Origin: Diospyros lotus
Taxonomy: Eukaryota; Streptophyta; Magnoliopsida; Ericales; Ebenaceae
Direction of reading: 5' to 3'
Assembly: GCF_014633365.1 (NCBI RefSeq)
Contig: NC_068341.1
Coordinates: forward strand, 1,116,001 to 1,180,000
DNA length: 64,000 nucleotides
The translations under genes and the position numbers were made by a program. Position 1 is the stretch's first letter, and each line of letters opens with the position of its first letter. A model generated the notes under the pieces. That model saw only the letters and a program-made list of their open reading frames with translations, searched no databases and had not been told where the DNA came from. Positions 35,575-48,600 of this stretch are shown here, piece by piece.

Positions 35575-38500
35575 ATGGCAACTTCCACAGGTCCTTCCAA
35601 GAAGACGGCCATCCCTTCGTCTTCGGCAGACCGAACACCGCAGGCGGTGAAGTTCGCCCGCCGGACGTCCAGCGGCCGGGTCGTCAGCCTGTCCCGGGAC
35701 GAAGACCTGGACGTGTCAGGGGAGTTCTCCAGCCCCAGCGACTACATAAACTACACGGTCATGATGCCGCCAACCCCGGACAACCAGCCAGCTGGCGGAG
35801 GAAGTAACTCCGGCGACAAGCCCGATGGCCCCGGGGGCTACGCCTCGACAATGTCCCGGTTCGCGATGGAAACGCAGAGGCCTGGCGGGTCGAGGGGGGA
35901 GGAAGAAGGCGGTGGTGGGAATTCGGCGGGGAAGCTGGACCGGCGGGTGTCGGTGATGAAGTCGAACAACAAGTCGATGCTGCTGAGGAGCCAGACGGGG
36001 GACTTCGATCACAACAGGTGGCTGTTCGAGACCAAAGGAAAGTACGGAATTGGGAATGCATTTTGGCAAGACGACGAGTCGTTCGACGACACCGGGGTGA
36101 CCTTGTCGGATTTTATGGACAAACCTTGGAAGCCTCTGACTCGCAAAGTTAAGGTCCCGCCGGCTATTCTTAGCCCTTACAGGTGCACCCCTCGACCCTC
36201 TCATTGACTTTTGTTGTATAATAATTAGCACAGTGTGAATAACGGCGGCTTCGGGTTGAGCGCAGGCTGCTGATCATGGTTAGGCTGGTAGTACTGTTAT
36301 TGTTCCTGATATGGCGAATACGGAACCCTAACGAAGATGCGCTGTGGCTATGGGGGATGTCGATAGTGTGCGAGTGCTGGTTCGCCTTCTCGTGGCTGCT
36401 GGACATTCTGCCCAAGTTCAACCCCATCAACCGCCAGACTGACCTCGCCGCCCTCCGCGACAAGTTTGAGACCCCCTCCACCACCAACCCCCCGCGGCCG
36501 CTCCGACCTTCCCGGCGTCGACGTCTTCATCTCCACCGCCGATCCCGAGAAAGAGCCCCCCTTGGTCACCGCCAACACCATCCTCTCCATTCTCGCCGTT
36601 GAATATCCCGTCGAGAAGGTCTCCGTCTACATCTCCGACGATGGCGGTGCCATCCTCAATTTCGAGGCCATGGCCGAGGCTGTCAAATTCGCCGAGGTTT
36701 TGTAGCCCTCCTAATCCTAATCCTAATCCTAATTAATAATAATAAATAGTATTCCTTCCATTAAAATTACCGAAGCATTAATATGATTCCGTTAATGTTG
36801 TTTGATCATATGGGAAGTGTTTGTTGGTAACAGATGTGGGTGCCATTCTGCCGGAAACACAACATCGAGCCGAGGAATCCGGACAGCTACTTCAACGTGA
36901 AGACGGACCCAACCAAGAACAAGAAGAGGCCCGACTTCGTAAAGGACCGGCGGTGGATCAAGAGGGAGTACGACGAGTTCAAGGTGCGGATCAACGGCCT
37001 GCCGGAGGCCATCAAAAAGAGGTGCGAGAAGCACAACTCCAAGGAGGAGATGCAGGCCAAGAGACTCGCCAAGGAGAATAACGGCGGCACGCTTCCGGCG
37101 GAGCCCATCAATGTCACCAAGGCCACCTGGATGGCCGACGGCACCCACTGGCCCGGCACTTGGTATTCTCCCACCGCCGACCACTCTAAGGGTGACCATG
37201 CCGGAATTGTACAGGTTGCAATTAATCACCTCAAAACATGAATTGTACTGCTTAAATTGATTGATCTTATCATGATATTTATGGCTTAACTGATCACAAT
37301 ACGTAACAACCCAGGTGATGAGCAAGGTTCCAGAGAATGAACCGGTGATGGGTCATCGAGACGAGAAGAAATTGGACTTCACAGGGATCGACGTCAGGCT
37401 TCCAATGTTTGTCTACGTTTCGCGAGAGAAAAGGCCTGGTTACGACCACAACAAGAAGGCCGGCGCCATGAACGCCATGGTGAGAGCTTCTGCTATTCTC
37501 TCCAACGGCCCCTTCATTCTGAACTTGGACTGCGATCACTACGTTTACAACTCCATGGCTATAAGAGAAGGAATGTGCTTCATGATGGACCGCGGCGGCG
37601 ACAGGATCTGCTACATTCAGTTTCCTCAGAGGTTCGAAGGCATCGATCCCTCTGATCGATATGCCAACCACAACACCGTCTTCTTTGATGGTAATTAGAT
37701 GTACCAAGCCTATTACATGAGTTCTTAACTTTTTAATTATGGGTCTACCACTATATACATGTTTGCTGCTTGTAAACAAACAGGTAACATGAGAGCTCTG
37801 GATGGCTTGCAAGGCCCAGTATACGTGGGAACAGGCTGCATGTTCCGACGCTACGCCCTCTACGGCTTCCACCCGCCACGGGCAAAGGAGTACACAGGCA
37901 TCGTCGGGCAGAATAAGTCCCAGGCTCCCAATATCAGTAGTCAAATGCAGGCTGAAGAGGACTCTGAATCACAGCCCTTGGCAGTTCACCCTGACCTGCA
38001 ACTCCCCAAGAAATTCGGCAACTCGACAATGTTCCACGAATCCATTGCTGTCGCGGAGTTCCAAGGCCGCCCGCTGGCCGATCACATCTCCGTCAAGAAT
38101 GGCAGGCCTCCTGGTGCATTGCTCGCTCCTCGGCCCCCACTCGATGCTCCCACTGTCGCTGAGGCTGTTGCTGTTATCTCCTGCTGGTAATTACTACTTC
38201 CGGCATTGTTTTCTCACTTTTAATTTGCCTTGATTAGTACTAATTCATCAGGTCTCGATCAAGAACAGGTACGAGGACAAGACAGAATGGGGAGATAGAG
38301 TTGGGTGGATTTATGGATCAGTGACGGAAGATGTGGTCACAGGTTACAGAATGCACAACCGTGGGTGGAGATCAGTCTACTGCATCACAAAGAGGGATGC
38401 TTTTCGAGGAACCGCGCCCATTAATCTCACTGACAGGCTGCATCAGGTGCTTCGATGGGCCACTGGTTCTGTCGAAATTTTCTTCTCCCGGAACAACCCT

Positions 38501-39229
38501 CTTCTTGCAACCACCCGGCTCAAGTTCCTGCAGCGCATTGCATACTTCAATGTCGGTGTCTACCCCTTCACCTCCATTTTCTTGGTGATCTACTGCTTCC
38601 TTCCAGCTCTATCCCTCTTCTCTGGGCAGTTCATTGTGCAGAGCCTCAACGTAGCCTTTCTTGTGTACCTCTTCATCATCACCAGCACACTGATGCTGCT
38701 GTCCCTGCTGGAAGTTAAGTGGTCTGGAATTGCACTGGAGGAGTGGTGGAGGAATGAGCAGTTCTGGGTCATAGGTGGAAGCAGTGCTCACCTGGTTGCA
38801 GTGCTGCAAGGTCTGCTGAAGATCATAGCGGGCATCGAGATCTCATTCACGCTGACCTCAAAGTCAGCCGGCGACGATGAAGAGGACATCTATGCTGATC
38901 TGTACCTCGTGAAATGGACCAGTCTCTTCATCATGCCGCTCGCAATCATCATCGTCAACCTGGTCGCCTTGGTCATGGCGTGCGCGAGGACCGTCTACAG
39001 TGTGATTCCACAGTGGAGCAAGCTTTTTGGAGGGGCCTTCTTCAGCTTCTGGGTGCTGGCTCACATGTACCCATTCGCCAAAGGGCTGATGGGGCGGAGA
39101 GGAAGGGTGCCAACCATCATTTATGTGTGGTCAGGGCTTCTCTCCATTACAGTCTCCTTGCTCTGGTTATCCATCAGCCCCCCAAGTGACAACTCGACTG
39201 CTGGCGGTGGTGCAAATTTTTCTGTATAA
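35575..39229 (+). CDS. CSLD1: Cellulose synthase-like protein D (CSLD1/CSLD4 clade), with one frameshift
   Basis: Six exons: 35575-36182, 36266-36696, 36834-37214, 37315-37690, 37784-38186 and 38269-39229. They would encode about 1052 residues but for one extra C in the six-C run 36488-36493, which moves exon 2 out of frame (early stop near 36602). The reading frame resumes cleanly afterwards. Family GT2 processive beta-glucan synthase, Golgi or plasma membrane. Motifs: SDDGGA (D327), DCD (545-547), TED (752-754) and QVLRW (792-796), two N-terminal and about six C-terminal membrane helices. The RING-like zinc finger of other CSLDs is absent; the N-terminus ([37 protein letters not shown]) resembles pollen-tube CSLD1/CSLD4. 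Either a pseudogenising mutation or an assembly error. Confidence 0.9.
36488..36493 (+). other. Frameshifting C homopolymer in CSLD exon 2
   Basis: Six C where five would keep the frame. Upstream frame reads [11 protein letters not shown], downstream frame 36501-36696 reads [20 protein letters not shown], both conserved CSLD sequence. Confidence 0.88.
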
Positions 39230-39621
39230 AGATATCTATATAGTTGTGTTCTACTTAGATGGAGTACATATGTTAAATTAAAACTTTCTTTGCTAATTAA
39301 TTCATTGACTGAAGAAAGAAGGCAATGTTTCATGTAATCTGATGATTACTTCGATTTAGCTTCACCACAATATAAAAAGGCAAGTGTAGAACAAATGAAA
39401 CATGGAAGTTCATCAAGTTGACAATAAGAATGCCTTTCATCAGAAGAACTTAATGCCTTAGTATAGCAATTTTTTTTTTTTTTTTAATATTTCTCTGCAA
39501 CAAACTGCATTGTATTATTACATTGTTGCCTTCGGTGAGAGTTCAGTTTATCAAATCTAAATTACATGATGATAACTAAAACACAGCACCTCGCCCCATT
39601 ACTTTGGAAGGCCACAACAAT
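39230..39621. other. Convergent 3' spacer between CSLD1 and CTF18
   Basis: The two stop codons are about 390 bases apart and the genes converge, so the 3' UTRs and poly(A) sites of both lie here and may overlap. A poly-T run at 39471-39485 is the only obvious feature. Confidence 0.6.
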
Positions 39622-42600
39622 TTAGAGAAGAAATTCACGAATTCGGACAGGCCTTTTTACTGCATTTGTATAGCCCTGCACAATAATTAATGGGAGGGAC
39701 GGGTTAGTGAAAAGATGACCTGCTTCAGCTTCTCCATCAATAATCAAGGACTGTTCATAACTTTCCAAAAGCAACAATAATAATAACCAAAGACTTTACA
39801 GAACAGTAGTCAAGAAATTTAAATTGGTAAACATTAGAAGCTAATGGCACAAGCAAAACATACTAGCTTTCCTTTGTGAAACCGAAGTGCCAAGAAGCAT
39901 TATGATATGCATCCAGTGGAGAAAAGCGATTTTACAATTGTTTTGTTTGACCAGTTAGTGTGATAATGAAAAGAAAAACATCAATTGCACATGTTCGCCT
40001 TACAATTCTACAGTAAGAATTAGTTTATTGCATATAGAATCAGAGTTTTTCAATCAAGAAACATATCTGCTTTTACTTGAGCAATAGCCATGTAGATTTT
40101 CTTACGGATGCATCCATAGACATTTCCATGCATATTCACACGCAAAAGGTCAGTGGAATGACATTATAAACGTGCGTTGCCGGCATCTCCACTATGCCAC
40201 GGCCAATTGCATTGCATTCCAGGAGGTGGGGGATATTCAAATGGAAAAAAAACTTAAAAAGGGCTGTGGTGAAGATTGATAGATGAGCTGAAAAAACACA
40301 CAATTACACAACCATTGCCATAACGCCAAGGCTTTGCTTTAAGAGATTGATGGGTCAAATTTTTTTGCTTTGACCCGGCAAGCCTTGGCATTGATTGGTG
40401 TAGATAACTAACAGAGTGATGAGAAATAGTGAGGTTCAAACAGAGTCCATATAAATGGCCAAGTCCACTATATACAAACTTTGCATAAGTTCATACGGTA
40501 AAACGAAAAAATATGTTTGGTTACCTCATTGAATTTAAATAGCAGAGGACGTGAATCCCTCATCAAGGTTGCTGGCATTTTTTTAGCACTGTCATGTTCT
40601 TGAGAACCTTTGCTGCTGAACTTCCTAAACCTGGTTTGAAAGATAAAATAGTAATTATGGGTTGAAGTAATAACGAGTTATTTTCCACATCGGACACACA
40701 TTACGCTTCCATTAAGAGAAAAGACAACAGTACATCATTTAAAAATATAGAGCAAACACCACATGGTAAAAAGGACAAGGAAGTCTCCCACATACAGCAA
40801 CATGGATTGAAAAACAATTTAGTTCTTGAACCTCATAACTTGTGATTAAAGCTTGGTGTTACGCTTCCATTTACAAATCTTGTTTTAAGTGAAACAAAAT
40901 TCACCAAGATTTTAAACCAAAAAGCTGTTCATTGGTACACGACAAAAATCAACATACAAGTTCATCTTGTATCTATATTAAAAATTTTAAGCCACAGTCA
41001 ATTCTATTCTACACCCAACCAACAATTAAAACCATTTCTTCCCCCATATCCTGAGTGTAGTATTCACACCTTTCGTATCATCCACCAACAGTCATCTGCA
41101 TGCCTGTGAAGCATACTATGACACTATAATTTTATATGAAAATTACAAACATTTTAAGATCTTTGGCCATTTTATTAACATCTCACATGATCAAGAACTC
41201 AATTCAGAACAATTTCATGATTGTTTAAGTAACACAAGATCTTACCTCAAAAGAATTTTGATTGCATTGTAGACTTACATTTCCAGATTTCCTAATAATA
41301 AATTTTTGTATGGTTTAGGTGACAACTGCTTTAAGCTTCAATAAACCATTTGGCCTAATGTCACACCTCTCTAACATCTCTGCATTCTCTTGAATATTGT
41401 TCATTCTGTTGTAGCTTTAATTCATCATAGTGGTACAGTTGTAAGCAAAAAAGGCCAAGAGAATGTCAAACTTGCAAGAGTCATGCTGGAAAAAGAATAT
41501 CTCAGAAGACAAATCAAAGGAAAAATGCTAAGCAAATAAATTAGGAAGAAGCAATATACCTGTCAAAGAAGTTGAAGGAGCCACTATAAGTCTTCTTTGC
41601 ATATCCTGTGGAACTCTTTTGTACACTAGTTGTTGCAATTGGAGTAGATGCCGAAGCTGCCAAAACATGGTTAGCAGTCCATTTGGATGGCATCGGGTTT
41701 GATGCTTTCTTGGTACTTTGCGTGTTTTCAGCACATGAAGTTACACAACTAGATGTCAGAGATTTTGGTTTGCAATTGTCCTCCCCTGGTAGCATCTGGT
41801 TTGCCTTAGGGTCCACAGATCTGTTGATGCTTCCTTGCAAAATCCTTTGCTTTTCCACCTAAGCATTGTTTTTATATTACATGATGTCATATGCAATAAA
41901 TGATGATTTGGTCCATCACTCTTAAACAACACAATTATCAAACAAAACTACTAAAAAGACTATGCTGTCTGACAAAAATAAATGACACAGTAACACACTG
42001 AAATGAAATTTACACCCCTTACCTAAAGTAAAGCAGCAGTTGTTTCACAACTGAAAGATGGCACAGGATTACATAAATGAGGGGGTAAGAGTGCTAATTG
42101 TAAACATCCAACATATATAAACGTTTGTGGTTAGAGTGCTGTGATCTGTTATCCTCAACCCCCCGGGCAAAACCTGCCCGTGTGAAAATATCCTCTACTC
42201 AAGCACATGTCTGTGTCAAAACAATGGTTATTTAAACCACTGAATCTCAGAAGGCACAAAAAGAAACATTATCTGTATGATGATTTTTTTTCCTCAATAA
42301 GATAAATATGGACTCATGTAATTCTAGAAAATTCAAGTATTTTCCATAGACATGTCACCTAAAAACAAGGAGAAATATAGTACTGTTAACCAAGAGGACT
42401 GAAATCACTTTTTATTAGTTAATATTAACACAATAATTTTCCTTGTCCTCTTTCTAACTAAAGTTAACAGAAAAAATCATATAATATCAAGTGACAGTGA
42501 TGCTAACAAGGCATCTATGGTAGATGAACATAGATACAATGTCTTCCAGTTTTTCCATACAGCATAATAAAATGGGTACAATAATTTTTAGCCATGCCCA

Positions 42601-45600
42601 ACGAGTGCACATCTAATGTGGTCAATCTGGAAAGAGAAGACACCAAAATCAAAGGCATCAAAGTGCCACAGAATTGTTTTGACTATGTAACTTTACAATT
42701 TAATTAAATTATCTATTGTCATGAAATCCTTTAATTTGTTATGCATGTAACTTATCATGCTCTCTCTAGCAATGCGACCTTTCTTAATTTTTTTCCGCTT
42801 TTTAAAGTCACTCACTGAAAGAAAAAAGGAGTGGTATGACAAATGTTCCTTATCAAGCAAACTTTTCAGAGGCAACAACTGTGTTCAAATCCCAAGCACT
42901 TAACTACTAGAAAAGAGTAAAATAGCCAGTATATCTTAGCTTTATTATTTTGGTGGAACATATTTGTTGTCCTACAAAACTTATTCCAAACTGTTCGATG
43001 AAAGCTGTATCACTTGCCTCATGCACCAAGACCTGCTTCAGAGCTACAGCAAGAACAGTATGATCAGATGCATAGCCCTGTTTGACAACAAAATAAAAGG
43101 CAATTAAAGAAGACGACAAAACCGAATATGAGATTTAATAACATAAAAGCAACAATACTGACTTTGAAGTTTATTAGATCACCAATTGGAGGATCAAATG
43201 AAAGCACCAATGCATCTAAAACTGCTTCGTTTCTCAGGGCACTTGGTAGAGAATCAGATTTTTGAATTTTGTATGTAACAGAATAGGAGACCATTGTATT
43301 CACTAACTGGGCCATATCATTCTTCTCCTTCTCTGATAGTAAGTGAACCGCTACCTGAGCAAAAGAAAGCAGGCTGTATCAGAACCATAGCAATAAGAAC
43401 ATCTAAAGTTTATCATAATCTATAGCAATAAAGAAAGAAAACAAAAAAAACCCAATGAGCCAGTGGAATTGTTACATTTCTCAAGCTAAAACTCCGTCCT
43501 TTATATTTCAATTTTTGTTTGATTCATTTATTGATTTATTTTTTTGGTCAAGCAAACAAAAGAAAGCCAATAAGAACATCCAAACTTAGTTGCTAAGTAA
43601 ACTCTTTATGATTTCAATTCAATTATTAAATATTATCTTCCGAAGGAAAACTCTAAGAGAATGGAAGGAAAAAAACCAAAATCACTTTGGATTGCTAATT
43701 AAGTGTTTGGAAAAATATGTACACGTTTTTGAAAAGTGATTTCCAAAATGTAATGGCATGTTCTCTTTGCTTTTTTTAGTCTGTTTTGAGTTGAGTTTTC
43801 CAAAACAATGAAAATGTGTTTACTTTTATATTTTCAAAAACAAAGAAAAATTTTGTAAAGGAAACCCAAAACAACTTTATAAGTTGTTTGGCTGTTTTCA
43901 ATCAAAACACTCCCAAAAACCCAAAACGCGGAAAACAGTTTTATCATAATGCAATACTAATGTAGGGTTCAGCTGTTTTCAGCTTCAAAAACCCAAAACA
44001 CTTGCCAGCGGCCTCTCCGCCATCACCGCCGCTGCCCACCATCGCTTCAACGGTCTTGGTCGTCAACTGCCTTGCTTTGTCCTCTGTCGCCGTCCTCTGC
44101 GGACAAGCATCGCCGTCGATCTTGCTACTGTCGTCATTGGCAATCTCCCACAGTAGTCATCTCTCGCTTCTTCCTCCATGGCTTTCGGGCTTTCCCCTCC
44201 TCCAACCAAGCTTCAAGAAGCTTGTATTATAATGTAATATAATATGTATATATACATGGCTTTCGGACTTTCCCCTTCCTATTTTTTTTCAAGTCAATTT
44301 ATTTATTTATGTGTATTTTATTCTTGTAATGAAAAAAATGTTACAAGATACACCAACTTTAAAATGTATATATTTCCTAATAATATATTAGCATTAAATA
44401 GTTCTAATTTATTAAATAATCAAATTTATTGAATAAAATGTCATAAAAAATTATTCTCAAAATTTCAAACAATACGCATTTTCTAGTTTTTTGTTTTGAG
44501 AAACAATTTTTCAGAAACAGATTAGCAAAACAAAAAACTAGAAATAAATTTAAAATTCAAAACTAAAAATTGAAACGCAAAGAGAACGAATCCTAAATTT
44601 CTCAGCACACTTGACATCAACAAAAAAGGTCATAGAGGGACAAGTGAGAAGGGGTCTCCTTTTTTCCTTGGATGGCACGACATAAAGGGACTTCTCATGA
44701 GCAAGAGACAAGGACATGGAAGTCAACAATGGCTTCAGGGGCCACCACATATGTACCTTGTTTTTTATTACTAATAGGTGTCACGATGTTAGGGATAGAA
44801 AGGGAATATTAATAAATTATAATTGTAAAAATTATATTTATTAGTCAGTTATATTTGTAACAGTTAGTTATATGGCAGTTGTAATAGTTAGTTATTGTAA
44901 CAGTTAGACAATTAAGGAGAGGCTATATATGTAACCTAAGGTGATAGGAGAAGGGAGGGGGGGAATAACATAAATAATCTTTTGCCTCTCTCTCTCTCTT
45001 CTTTCTATTCTATGTCCAGAATTCCATAATTGTTCAAGCCTAACCCTAGGGACTTGACAATAGGTATCACGCATTACACAACAATAAAAAGAAATAAACA
45101 AAATACATTTGAACACAAAAGGAATACAAAGAAGTAATTTAGGTGAGGTGAATTACGGCCTTAGATTTGGTGGTGATAAAATATGCAATAATGGAGATAT
45201 TGAGTCTTCTACAACAGATTTTGTTGACATATGCCTTGCAATGTGTGGTGAAATTTTATTGTGCCAAGAGCGTAAAAAATCCATCTTCTCTATCAGTGTT
45301 GTTCGGTATCTGTCAATTCACATAAACATGTAATAGTATGAACAAGGATTCATCCCAATAGAAGACAAACTTATAAAGCGAAAACAAGGTACCTTTGGAA
45401 AGACTTTGGCCATTCAATATTTGGTTTCACGTTTTGTGCTACCAGACCATGTATGGCCATCACAATAGTGGGTTGATAAACTACAGAATGCAAAATGGGG
45501 AGTTAAAGATTTTAACTTGGAATTTATCCTCAATAATGAAGTCCAAAATTATTGTGGCTGGAGTTGTTACCTTGAAGAGACATTTGTTGTGTTCGCATTA

Positions 45601-48600
45601 TGTATTGATGAATTAAATCGAAATCACCAAGACCATGCAAGCATTTTACCTTCATTTGCATGTCACATTAGACAGATATAATATAAGAAATTTAGCTAGT
45701 TTGAATGAAGTTATGAGATATACAAAAGATATTCATGGCAATTATAACTTACAGTCTTTCGCATGATTGGATCATGATATTGGAGTTGTAAAACATTTTC
45801 ATGGATCCCATCAAAAATTAGGTCGTAGTCACCACTAGACAATGATCAGTCATTGAACAGTTAGGTATTTCCATTAGAATGATGAAAGAGAAAAGGCAAA
45901 ATGTTTAACTAGAGTTGTAAACTCACCGGTTAGAAACTAGGGAGCGCAGAAATTCAAATTCATTTGACATTCTGCTGCTGCCATTACCAAACTTCCTTTC
46001 CCTTTTAACTTTTCTCTTTTGAAAAATCTTCAAAATTGAACAGGAGATTTTAATGCCCCATGAAGATGCTGAAAATAAAAATGCAGTCAACAGACTTTAC
46101 TCCTTTACCTCTTTCCATATGTCAAAAATACTTTTTGAAGTGTCCTTGCGGCCAACCACTTGAGAACTGATCTCCAACTAAGACCAAAGAACCATGCAAA
46201 TTATAGTTGCAGGAGATCAATCAAGAAAACAAACAAGTATGAAGACAGTTACAAACAAACTTTTCATGAGAAAGATTGCCTTCCTCAAAACCTTACTATA
46301 AAATGGCAAGTTCATCCTACAAGTTTTAAAGCAATAAGAATAAGCACTCCACATCAATGCCACCTGTATATGGCTAGGACAAAGCCTTGATCCTAGAATC
46401 ATAGTCAAGGATCAAATTTTCATTTTGATGTAAATGAAATGTTTACCTATCAGAAGTAAAAATATTTGTAAACAGAAAGTCAAGTTTATGTAAATGATTA
46501 TACAAGCTTAGAATACAATTCAAATTTGTATGAGCTCTATCCAGCTTCATACACATGAAGTTACAAGTGAATTAGTGAAGGGGTCACAATTAAATTCAAA
46601 CCCCATTAAATTATTGTCCATTAAATAAATATATGAGCCACAAGTACCTATGTTGCTAAATATGCATAAGATTTCAACCAAATAAAATCTGTACTGATAA
46701 ACAATAACTAAAATATAAATTACAAATGAATGCTACAACATTCATAATACATGGGAGATCTCCCATGAAACATGGTTAACCTTTGTTTTCTACAACAATA
46801 CTAAGAACAAAGTTCAAGAAACTACATTGAATGGTAAAAACTATGAATACAAGTTAAAAATGGTGCTAGATTCTTATAATAATAGAATTTAAAAAAGATA
46901 AGCTAATGAGAAATATGAAAGTTTCTATATGTAACAAGAAGTAAATGGATAAGTAAGAACCAATTTTGCTTCTACTTTATATCTCTCCTTTATTTTTAAA
47001 TTTTCTCAATCTTTCTATTATATATTTAGATTTTTTTGTTCTCAATTATATTTTTACAGTGAAGTAGATAAATAAAAATGAGTCTTGTTAGATTGTCCAC
47101 ACCTTGATGTAACAAGTAATCATATCAGAATGTTTCAGGTTTTTAGTAATGTTTTCTGCTGTTTTCTCAAGAAACTGATGTGTTTCAATCATTTCAAGGG
47201 AAAGAAACTGAGATTTTCTCCTTGACCATAGCCTTTTAGTCAAAAGGCTATCATCACGCACTTCAAGAAGAGGCTTCAAAAGTGACTTAGACATTTAATG
47301 GAAAAGGTTAAAACTATACCTAATGAAGAACCTGACCTATCAAAAAAACATGACTGTCTACTGTTGTCATGTACCTCAAAGATGTTTCAAATGCGACTGA
47401 ATACGTTTCTGTGCACACTTAAACATACATAATCAAAAAAACCGATTGCCTACATTACTTAAAATAGAAACTGTCTTTCCTGGCAATTAATTCCATATAA
47501 ATAGAGAGGGCACAGCCAAATTGCTACTGCTTTGGATCATCTGGTGTCATTAGATTCAAGAGGATAATTTCCTAGATCGTGCCTAACCATTGTGACACCT
47601 TGTCAAAATCAATACATGTTTAATTATTTTGCCTTTTCATACCAACCACACAAATGAAAAGCTATTGGTTTCCAAATGACTCCTTGATACCACTTATTTA
47701 TAAAGGATAGTGTCAAAATATTTGTGAAGCTTTATCTTTTTGACTTCCAAGTGGCTGTACATATTTATTTTTAATCTATATTTTGGACATACCAAAACAG
47801 AATATTTGGGATGGAAGTAGTATACTTTTAATTACTTCTGAGAAGGGTCAGCTTAGTATCATACCACATTAAGTGTTTCCTTCTTCTTGTCAAGAAACTG
47901 AAGAGTATTTAAACATGAGCGTATATCACACTCTGAAAAAGAAGACACAAACCAGGATGTCAGGGGCAAAACATTCAGAAAAGTCAAATTGAAGGCAGAA
48001 ACTTGATAAAATAGTACATGTGGATATGCAGAATGCCTGTATGCTTCTATATAACTTCTCCCCATTTTAATTCAAGAAACCTTGATTTCTAGGAGCAATG
48101 AAAGATCTATTCACTGTTGACATGCTGCAGTGAAGCTATTACTCACCAGTATATTCTGCAAGTGCAGTAAGTGCAATGGAACTCGTCCTTAGTCCTTCCT
48201 TGTAACATATATGCTTCAGTCTATAAATAACCATTTATCAACAAAACAAGGTCAATTAAAATGAGAAAGAGGTGGCAGTTTGAATGCAATATAAAATGTC
48301 AACAGATGCACAACTAGATAAGCTAGCCACTCATCGTAATCACTATACAATTATACAATTCAAAATTACATTAGCAAATAAAAGGAAAAAAAAAAAATAA
48401 AGGGTAAAGCTTGGTAGCAAAGGTAAGGTTGCTCCTTTGTGATTGGAAAGTGATAGGTTTGAGTTGTGATAAAAAGTAGCCTTCTGCAAAGCAGGGGTAA
48501 GAGTACAATCAAAATGGGAAGGCTCATGCATTGGGGGTTCCCTTTTAAATAAAAGAAAAAAGGCAATAGCAAGGCTTTCCAACACAAATGCATTTCTGAC

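Noticed and set aside
35716..36231. Minus-strand frame of 171 codons
   Set aside because: Antisense shadow of CSLD1 exon 1, caused by its high GC content.
36713..36735. Telomere-like CCTAAT repeats in CSLD intron 2
   Set aside because: Plant telomere is CCCTAAA; this is a short six-base microsatellite.
45395..45616. Plus-strand open frame (and 60193-60378 in the second copy)
   Set aside because: Antisense to CTF18 exons 16 and 17, which explain its coding-like look.
47088..47294. Minus-strand frame of 68 codons in CTF18 intron 12, also at 61786-61992
   Set aside because: It begins with residues reminiscent of a CTF18 segment, but the true segment is exon 13 (46177-46109). Its conservation only reflects the duplicated contig.
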